The notes below the pieces were generated by a model. That model was not told where the DNA came from. It made no database searches and saw only the letters and a program-made list of their open reading frames with translations. A DNA stretch of 11,605 nt from Alphaproteobacteria bacterium (GTDB taxonomy: Bacteria; Pseudomonadota; Alphaproteobacteria; Rickettsiales; UBA8987), in the NCBI GenBank assembly GCA_023269645.1, contig JAHFPR010000037.1, forward strand, positions 1 through 11,605, written 5' to 3'. Positions 7,301-11,605 of the stretch are shown here, one piece after another. A program made the position numbers and the translations under genes. Each line of letters starts with the position of its first letter. Position 1 is the first letter of the stretch.

Positions 7301-7322
7301 GGTCGGAGGGGTTTCTACCTTC
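7301..7322. repeat. 22-bp dyad repeat, copy 2
   Basis: This copy differs from the one at 7217 at two positions (A to C at position 4, C to T at position 14), which weakens its palindrome. It starts exactly 84 bp from copy 1, equal to eight turns of B-DNA, so proteins bound at both would lie on the same face. It ends 4 bp from the stop codon of the 282-aa gene. Confidence 0.65.
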
Positions 7323-7326
7323 AGGA

Positions 7327-8175
7327 TCAGGAGGCTTTCTTATTGCCGCCCGTGCCGGATTCCGGCGAGCGGATCAGCGTTGCCATCATATCCGCCTTTT
7401 TATCCGATACCGGAAGTTCTGAAGTACCCTGATCCTTAAACCATTGCGTGAGGCTGTCTTTCTTTCCTTGGCTGGTAGGCGTAATGCTGTTGGCGGTGAT
7501 GGCCTGCTGCATCAATTTCATGTAGGGCGATACATAGGAGGCTTCGGCCTGCATCGCCGCTCCTTTTTCCATAGATTCCTTCAGGGCTTCGTATTCCTTT
7601 TTCCAGTCCTTTTTCGCCTCGGTACGCTTGACAACGCTTTCTTCCAGTTCCACCGGAATATCAATTTCATTGCGCTTTACCCACTCCAAGAATTCCGCCG
7701 GGGAGATATTGTAGCGGCTAGGATATTCCCTTTGCAGAAGAATCCTCAGCTTGTGGTAATGTATTCCCAGAATGGAGCTATTTTTATGACGCTCCATGAC
7801 CTCAGAGGTAACGATCTCCGGGTCTCTGCCCAGCGCAAGGGCATTGGCTTCATCTACCGTCCAGTAAGCGGCTTTGCTCCAGTGATCGAGATCGGCATGA
7901 GCATTTGGGTGATTGAAAAAATACTGCTTCTCACGATGGAGAGCCTCCCGTTTTGATAATTCTTTTCGAGCCGCTTCTGTTTCCTCTTTGGCTTTTTCGT
8001 AACGGTTACTAAGTTCTTCTGGAGGTATTGCCTGCAATTCTGCGGTATACGCCTGTACCTCCTGTGTGATTTGCTCACCGTAAGGAGTGCCGGAAAGACT
8101 AAGTTCCTGCGTGTAATCCGGGTATTTCTGCTTTACCAGAAACCACATTTTTGATTGAAGTTCTCTATCGTTCAT
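7327..8175 (-). CDS. Uncharacterised integrase-adjacent protein, 282 aa
   Basis: No function is known to me. The N-terminus (MNDRELQSKMWFLVKQKYPD) is followed by a long charged, probably coiled-coil helix (about 45-85). A central segment around HWSKAAYWTVDEANALALG (about 98-116) resembles a motif I have met in hypothetical proteins beside integrases in proteobacterial islands. The C-terminal segment (SYVSPYMKLMQQAI to SDKKADMMATLIRSPES) also recalls that group. There is no signal peptide, membrane segment or catalytic motif. It lies 63 bp after the P4-type integrase and has only a weak, distant Shine-Dalgarno (an AGG about 20 bases upstream), so it probably shares the integrase transcript. 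The ATG at 8173-8175 is the most natural start; an internal Met at residue 10 is an alternative. A regulatory or DNA-associated role in island maintenance is a guess from position only. Confidence 0.75.
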   Translation of the reverse strand: MNDRELQSKMWFLVKQKYPDYTQELSLSGTPYGEQITQEVQAYTAELQAIPPEELSNRYEKAKEETEAARKELSKREALHREKQYFFNHPNAHADLDHWSKAAYWTVDEANALALGRDPEIVTSEVMERHKNSSILGIHYHKLRILLQREYPSRYNISPAEFLEWVKRNEIDIPVELEESVVKRTEAKKDWKKEYEALKESMEKGAAMQAEASYVSPYMKLMQQAITANSITPTSQGKKDSLTQWFKDQGTSELPVSDKKADMMATLIRSPESGTGGNKKAS

Positions 8176-8238
8176 GGCAAGGGCTACAGATTTTTCCTGC
8201 CAGCACCTTACCCCTGCTTGTCCCAGATTGTCCAGTAG

Positions 8239-9471
8239 TTAGCTGGGTTTTCCCTGCTTGCCAAATTTTACCACGTTGCTGGTATCCGGTACTTCACCGC
8301 TTGCTATCCCATCTATGTAATCCGCCCAGTGCTGCATCATCTTTTTGCGCTCCGGAAGGTACTGGGCATGGTTATAGGCGGCGCGTACCTTATTGCGTTC
8401 GCCGTGGGCAAGCTGGCGTTCGATCACGTCCGGGCGGAAGCCCATTTCATTGAGGATGGTGGAAGCCAGCGCGCGAAAGCCATGCGTAGTGGTACGGTTA
8501 TGGTAGCCCATGCGGTAAATCGCATAAAGCAGGGTGTTTTCGCTGATGCACTTATGCGCGTTGGAACGGCTGGGGAAGAGAAGTTCGCCATGCCCGGTAA
8601 GCTGCTTCAATTCCCGCAATGCAGCGATAGTCTGCCGGGAGAGCGGCACGATATGCGGCTCCTTCGCCTTCATGCGTTCGGCGGGAATGCGCCATTCCGC
8701 CTTATCGAAATCCACTTCTTTCCACCACGCGCCGCGCAGTTCGCCCGTGCGAACAAACATCAGCACCATCAGCTTTAAGCCCAGAAGCGTTTGCCGCTCA
8801 CCGTCATAGGCCTCCAGCTTACGCAGAAATTCCGGCAGTTCGGAAGTCTCCAGGTGCGCGTAGTGATTTTTCTTCGCGGTTTTAAGCGCACCACGCAAAT
8901 CGGCGGAAATATCACGCTCCGCCCGCCCGGTGGCGATAGCATAGCGGAACACTTGCCCGGTGGTTTGCAGGGAACGGTGAGATACATCATGCGCCCCACG
9001 CTTTTCTATGATGCGTATGGCCGCCAGTAGTTCCGGTGCGGTGATGGAGACGATAGGGCGGGAGCCGATAGCAGGGAAGATATTGACTTCCAGCCGCCGC
9101 CACACGCTTGCAGCGTGATGGGCATTCCAGCGGGCAAGCTGGTTTTCATGCCATTCGCGGGCGATAGCTTCAAAGCTGTTTTCTGCCTGGAGGGTAGCAA
9201 GGCGCTTGGCTTCTTTCTTTACTTCACCGGGATCATTGCCTGCCGCCAGAACCTTCCGCGCCTGTTCACGGCGCTCCCGCGCATCAGCAAGGCTGGTTTC
9301 GGGATAGACACCCAGGGCAAGCCGCTTTTCCTTGCCTGTAAAGCGGTATTTCAGCCGCCAATACTTGGAACCGTTCGGCATGATTTCAAGGTACATACCT
9401 CCGCCATCTGCCAGTTTATAAGGCTTTTCGGCAGGTTTCGCGCTCTTGCAGCTTGTATTGGTGAGTTTCAT
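8239..9471 (-). CDS. int: P4-type tyrosine integrase with arm-binding domain, 410 aa
   Basis: This enzyme integrates and excises the island by site-specific recombination at a tRNA gene. Residues 1-90 are the DUF4102-type arm-DNA-binding domain (MKLTNTSCKSAKP, KPYKLADGGGMYLEI, GVYPETSLADARE). A SAM-like core-binding domain spans about 98-185. The catalytic domain shows Arg241 (VRTGELRG), the HxxR box THGFR (His330, Arg333), His356 in QLAHGE and the nucleophile Tyr366 in AAYNH. Length is normal and all catalytic residues are present. The start at 9469-9471 fits the conserved family N-terminus, although no Shine-Dalgarno precedes it. It lies 169 bp from the 3' end of tRNA-Lys in the same orientation, the standard arrangement for P4-like islands. 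Its promoter is overlapped by four GGGGGCA-type motifs, suggesting autoregulation. Confidence 0.95.
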   Translation of the reverse strand: MKLTNTSCKSAKPAEKPYKLADGGGMYLEIMPNGSKYWRLKYRFTGKEKRLALGVYPETSLADARERREQARKVLAAGNDPGEVKKEAKRLATLQAENSFEAIAREWHENQLARWNAHHAASVWRRLEVNIFPAIGSRPIVSITAPELLAAIRIIEKRGAHDVSHRSLQTTGQVFRYAIATGRAERDISADLRGALKTAKKNHYAHLETSELPEFLRKLEAYDGERQTLLGLKLMVLMFVRTGELRGAWWKEVDFDKAEWRIPAERMKAKEPHIVPLSRQTIAALRELKQLTGHGELLFPSRSNAHKCISENTLLYAIYRMGYHNRTTTHGFRALASTILNEMGFRPDVIERQLAHGERNKVRAAYNHAQYLPERKKMMQHWADYIDGIASGEVPDTSNVVKFGKQGKPS

Positions 9472-9476
9472 AGAGG

Positions 9477-9535
9477 GGGGGCATTTTTTAGATTGAAGGG
9501 GGCATTTAGGCCTAATTATGCCCCCGCTTGCCCCC
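9477..9535. promoter_or_regulatory. Cluster of four GGGGGCA motifs, probable integrase arm sites/operators
   Basis: GGGGGCAT occurs at 9477-9484 and 9498-9505 on the plus strand. ATGCCCCC (9518-9525) and TTGCCCCC (9528-9535) are inverted copies. The middle pair forms an inverted repeat around the palindrome TTAGGCCTAA (9506-9515). The cluster lies between the integrase ATG and tRNA-Lys, where the arm-binding domain of P4-type integrases is expected to bind. Two copies also fall in the integrase promoter, so bound integrase could repress its own gene. Confidence 0.65.
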
Positions 9536-9544
9536 GGATGTCAA
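9515..9544 (-). promoter_or_regulatory. Integrase promoter
   Basis: On the minus strand a consensus -35 TTGACA (9539-9544) is followed after 18 bp by CATAAT (9515-9520), one base from TATAAT. Transcription would start near 9508 and give a leader of about 37 bases that lacks a Shine-Dalgarno. The spacer holds one GGGGGCA motif entirely, and another overlaps the -10. Confidence 0.6.
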
Positions 9545-9640
9545 TGAATAACACTGGACGATACCGGACAGGGTAACGGCTATATCCTTAGATATTCCGC
9601 CGACTTCCTGGATGTTATGGGATGACTCTGGATAGGAAAG

Positions 9641-9690
9641 TGGTGATCCGGGCGGGGATCGAACCCGCGACAACCTGATTAAAAGTCAGG
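9641..9690. other. Probable attachment-site core region (3' half of tRNA-Lys)
   Basis: P4-type integrases commonly use the anticodon-to-3'-end part of a tRNA gene as the crossover core. The integrase reads away from this tRNA 169 bp downstream, so one island junction should lie here. I find no second copy of the tRNA 3' end in the window, consistent with the other junction lying left of position 1. The exact core cannot be set from one end. Confidence 0.5.
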
Positions 9691-9716
9691 TGCTCTACCG
9701 ACTGAGCTACCGGATC
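9641..9716 (-). tRNA. tRNA-Lys (anticodon UUU)
   Basis: The 76-base cloverleaf includes an encoded 3' CCA. The acceptor stem pairs GATCCGG (5') with CCGGATC (3') over 7 bp. The anticodon arm is CCTGA, loop CTTTTAA, TCAGG, with TTT at positions 34-36, which reads lysine AAA/AAG. The D-arm begins TAGCTCAGTCGGTAGAGC, and the T-arm reads GCGGGTTCGATCCCCGC. The gene is intact, as expected when an element integrates within the 3' end and restores the sequence. It points toward the integrase, so the island lies downstream of its 3' end and the chromosome upstream. Confidence 0.96.
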
Positions 9717-9746
9717 GTTTTCTGCAAGATTGGAAAACAGGCGCAG

Positions 9747-9775
9747 CTTATAGCCGGGAAGCACCTCAAAAGCAA
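9747..9775 (-). promoter_or_regulatory. tRNA-Lys promoter
   Basis: On the minus strand TTGCTT (9770-9775) and TATAAG (9747-9752) are 17 bp apart. The base run after the -10 (CTGCGCC) is GC-rich, as in stringently controlled stable-RNA promoters. The predicted start near 9740 leaves a leader of about 24 bases before the tRNA. Confidence 0.6.
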
Positions 9776-9848
9776 GCCGGAAGTTCCCGCGCCGCGCAGG
9801 AGCCTCGCCCGCCTCCCGCGAACAGGCCAACCCTCCCCGCAAACATGA

Positions 9849-9877
9849 TTGCGCCCCTCCGCGTAAGTCGCTAAAAT
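9849..9877 (+). promoter_or_regulatory. Promoter of the ABC ATPase gene, placed for a leaderless transcript
   Basis: TTGCGC (9849-9854), 17 bp, then TAAAAT (9872-9877). A start 7-8 bases after the -10 falls at 9884-9885, on the A of the ATG. There is no Shine-Dalgarno before this ATG, so initiation from a leaderless mRNA would explain both facts. Confidence 0.5.
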
Positions 9878-9884
9878 TTCCCAT

Positions 9885-11510
9885 ATGCCGGATACACCAC
9901 TGCTCAACATTCGCAACCTTACTGTCGCTTTCGGAAAAACGGAGGCGGTGCGCGGTATTTCGTTGCAGATTGTACGCGGCGAGATGCTGGCACTGGTGGG
10001 GGAATCCGGTTCCGGCAAGTCGGTTTCCGCACTCTCCCTGTTGCGCCTGCTGCCGGAATACGCACGGATAGGGGGGAAAGCGTGGCTGGAGGAGTCGGTA
10101 GCAAAAACCACAGACCACAGACCACAGACCACAGACCTGTTACATCTCCCTGAATCCGGACTCCAGGCCATCCGGGGCAAGCGCATCGGCATTATTTTTC
10201 AGGAGCCGATGACTTCGCTGAATCCCCTGCACACCATCGAAAAACAGCTTGCCGAAATCATCACGCTGCACCAGCCGCTGCTGCCCCCCGCGAAAGTGCG
10301 GGAGCGGATTTGTGAGTTGCTGGAGATGGTGGAGCTTGGGATGCTCACTGCGCGGCTTTCCGCTTATCCGCATGAGCTTTCCGGAGGGCAGCGGCAGCGG
10401 GTGATGATTGCAATGGCACTCGCCAACACGCCCGATCTCCTCATCGCGGATGAGCCGACCACGGCACTGGACGTTACCGTGCAGGCCACGATACTGAACC
10501 TCATCCGGGAGCTTCAGAAAAAGCTCGGCATGGCGGTGCTGCTGATTACGCATGATCTCACCATCGTGCAGCGGCTGGCCGATAGCATCGCCGTGATGCA
10601 ACATGGTGAAATCGTGGAATATGGCTCGGTGAAGCAGGTCATCGCCGCGCCGCAGCATCCCTATACGCGGGAGTTGCTGGCCTCCGTTCCCTCCGGCGAT
10701 CCGGCTCCGCTTCCGGGGGGCGCGGAAGAAGTGCTGCGCGCGGAGAAGCTGAAAGTCTATTTCCCCATCCGACGCGGGATGCTGGGGCGCGTGAAGGATT
10801 ACGTGAAAGCGGTGGACGGGGTAGATGTTCGCCTGCGCACGGGCGAAACGCTGGGGGTGGTGGGCGAATCCGGTTCCGGAAAAACCACGCTGGGGCTGGC
10901 ACTGCTCCGGCTTACCGCCTCGGAAGGCGGGATTTTTCTGGATGGAGAGCCGGTCCACACGCTTTCCACCGGCCAGCTTCGCCCGAAACGCCGCGCGATG
11001 CAGTTCGTGTTCCAGGATCCGTTTTCGAGCCTGAATCCGAGGATGTCCGTGGGGCAGATTATCGGCGAGGGACTGCGGGCACATGGGCTAGGCGCAGATA
11101 AGGCAGAGCGGCAGCTTATGATCGGGCAGGCACTGGCGGATGTGGGGCTTGCGCCGGAAATGATGGATCGCTATCCGCATGAGTTTTCCGGTGGGCAGCG
11201 GCAGCGCATCGGCATCGCGCGGGCACTGGTGCTTTCGCCGAGGCTTATCGTGCTGGACGAACCCACCTCCGCGCTGGATGTCTCCACGCAATCGGCCATC
11301 CTGAAGATGCTGAAGAACTTGCAGCAGGAGCGTGGGCTGGGGTTCGTGTTCATCAGCCACGACCTGCGCGTCATCAAGGCGATCAGCCACTCCGTGCTGG
11401 TGATGCAGAACGGCAAAGTGGTGGAATCCGGCACGCGCGCGGAGGTGTTCGGCGCGCCCAAAGAGGAATATACCAGGCGGCTGATTACCGCAGCGTTTGA
11501 GGTTAGGTAG
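9885..11510 (+). CDS. yejF: YejF-like dual ATP-binding subunit of a peptide ABC importer, 541 aa
   Basis: This is a cytoplasmic ATPase with two fused nucleotide-binding domains of the oligopeptide/nickel class. In YejABEF-type importers such a subunit powers uptake of peptides and microcin C-like compounds. Domain 1 has Walker A GESGSGKS (39-46), signature LSGGQ (165-169), Walker B LLIADEP (185-191) and His223. Domain 2 has GESGSGKT (327-334), FSGGQ (434-438), LIVLDEP (454-460) and His492. Both end in the HPYT/EEYTRRL region typical of oligopeptide ATPases. No permease or binding-protein gene is visible in the window. An odd insert at about residues 71-84 (SVAKTTDHRPQTTD), between the first Walker A and the Q-loop, is encoded by a 7-bp tandem repeat. 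GC is high (65% in one line), consistent with native chromosome. It lies divergent from tRNA-Lys, outside the island. A Dpp/Opp-like fused ATPase with another substrate is possible. Confidence 0.88.
   Translation: MPDTPLLNIRNLTVAFGKTEAVRGISLQIVRGEMLALVGESGSGKSVSALSLLRLLPEYARIGGKAWLEESVAKTTDHRPQTTDLLHLPESGLQAIRGKRIGIIFQEPMTSLNPLHTIEKQLAEIITLHQPLLPPAKVRERICELLEMVELGMLTARLSAYPHELSGGQRQRVMIAMALANTPDLLIADEPTTALDVTVQATILNLIRELQKKLGMAVLLITHDLTIVQRLADSIAVMQHGEIVEYGSVKQVIAAPQHPYTRELLASVPSGDPAPLPGGAEEVLRAEKLKVYFPIRRGMLGRVKDYVKAVDGVDVRLRTGETLGVVGESGSGKTTLGLALLRLTASEGGIFLDGEPVHTLSTGQLRPKRRAMQFVFQDPFSSLNPRMSVGQIIGEGLRAHGLGADKAERQLMIGQALADVGLAPEMMDRYPHEFSGGQRQRIGIARALVLSPRLIVLDEPTSALDVSTQSAILKMLKNLQQERGLGFVFISHDLRVIKAISHSVLVMQNGKVVESGTRAEVFGAPKEEYTRRLITAAFEVR
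10107..10137 (+). repeat. Heptanucleotide tandem repeat (ACCACAG x4) inside the ABC ATPase gene
   Basis: Four perfect accacag units (10107-10113, 10114-10120, 10121-10127, 10128-10134) are followed by a partial acc. The unit is not a multiple of three, so gain or loss of one copy would shift the frame. Here the frame stays open and encodes KTTDHRPQTTD in the loop before the Q-loop, where relatives have only a few residues. I recall similar accacag arrays as intergenic repeats in other bacteria. Confidence 0.85.
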
Positions 11511-11547
11511 CGGGGCAAAACTGGGTAGTGCATCATTCTGAACTATC

Positions 11548-11568
11548 ATCCCCGGCTTGTCCGGGGAT
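11548..11568. repeat. Perfect hairpin, REP-like, after the ABC ATPase gene
   Basis: atccccgg (11548-11555), loop cttgt, ccggggat (11561-11568) gives a perfect 8-bp stem. No T-run follows, so it looks more like an intergenic REP than an intrinsic terminator, though it could still protect or end the message. It lies 38 bases after the stop and may continue past the window edge. Confidence 0.6.
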
Positions 11569-11605
11569 CAAGGGCAACCGACTCAGCCTTTGGCCATAGA
11601 TCCCC

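Larger units (their letters stand above)
7127..7326. promoter_or_regulatory. Control region upstream of the alpA unit
   Basis: No gene is seen in these 200 bp. The region holds two 22-bp dyad repeats (7217-7238 and 7301-7322) that bracket an AT-rich stretch (about 7239-7270). On the minus strand the stretch contains TAAAAT and TACAAT, plausible -10 elements for alpA, but I cannot find a convincing -35 at a normal distance. Closer to the gene are the alpA Shine-Dalgarno and the GTAATTAC palindrome. The layout resembles an operator-controlled promoter of a mobile element. Confidence 0.45.

Noticed and set aside
9475..9481. G7 tract before the integrase start as a phase-variation site
   Set aside because: It is outside the coding frame and is better explained as part of a GGGGGCA motif. 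An effect on translation is possible but unsupported.
10140..11084. Long minus-strand open frame of 314 codons
   Set aside because: It is the shadow of the ABC ATPase, whose Walker and signature motifs are complete on the plus strand.
11548..11568. Intrinsic terminator of the ABC ATPase gene
   Set aside because: The stem is strong, but no T-run follows and the sequence matches a common intergenic palindrome type, so it is kept as a repeat.

Overview
The window looks like one end of a genomic island integrated at a tRNA-Lys gene, followed by about 2 kb of host chromosome. The island is everything left of about 9640, with all genes on the minus strand. Composition differs across the junction: one 60-base stretch of the chromosomal ABC-transporter gene is 65% GC by hand count, while island genes range from about 57% down to about 23% GC. 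The host is probably an alphaproteobacterium. This is inferred from the YejF-like transporter, the style of the integrase and its neighbour protein, and the REP-like palindromes. It is not proven.

Layout, right to left along the direction of island transcription. A YejF-like dual-domain ABC ATPase (9885-11510, +) is chromosomal flank. It has a 7-bp tandem repeat in its coding sequence and a promoter placed for a leaderless mRNA. A complete tRNA-Lys(UUU) gene (9641-9716, -) is the likely integration target. A P4-type tyrosine integrase follows (8239-9471, -). Its promoter is covered by four copies of a GGGGGCA-type motif, probably arm-type or operator sites. Next is an uncharacterised 282-aa protein (7327-8175, -) of a kind I recall beside integrases. 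A 200-bp control region (7127-7326) carries two 22-bp dyad repeats exactly 84 bp apart.

Then comes a tight three-gene unit: an AlpA-like regulator (6917-7126), an HTH/zinc-ribbon protein (6257-6904) and a second, divergent tyrosine recombinase (5211-6260). The last two overlap by ATGA. The HTH/zinc-ribbon protein ends in QLSLF, an exact match to the beta-sliding-clamp-binding consensus. This suggests a recombinase module linked to replication forks. It is the most novel-looking system in the window.

The cargo is a Type III restriction-modification system, res (2452-5130) and mod (333-2288), followed 2 bp later by a gene that runs off the left edge and resembles the Nmad2 nucleotide-modification-associated family. 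A 156-bp REP/MITE-like insert flanked by an 11-bp direct repeat separates res from mod. Removing the insert and one repeat copy restores an ATGA overlap, so the insertion history can be read directly. The middle of mod, covering the target-recognition region, is far more AT-rich than its ends, which points to specificity exchange by recombination.
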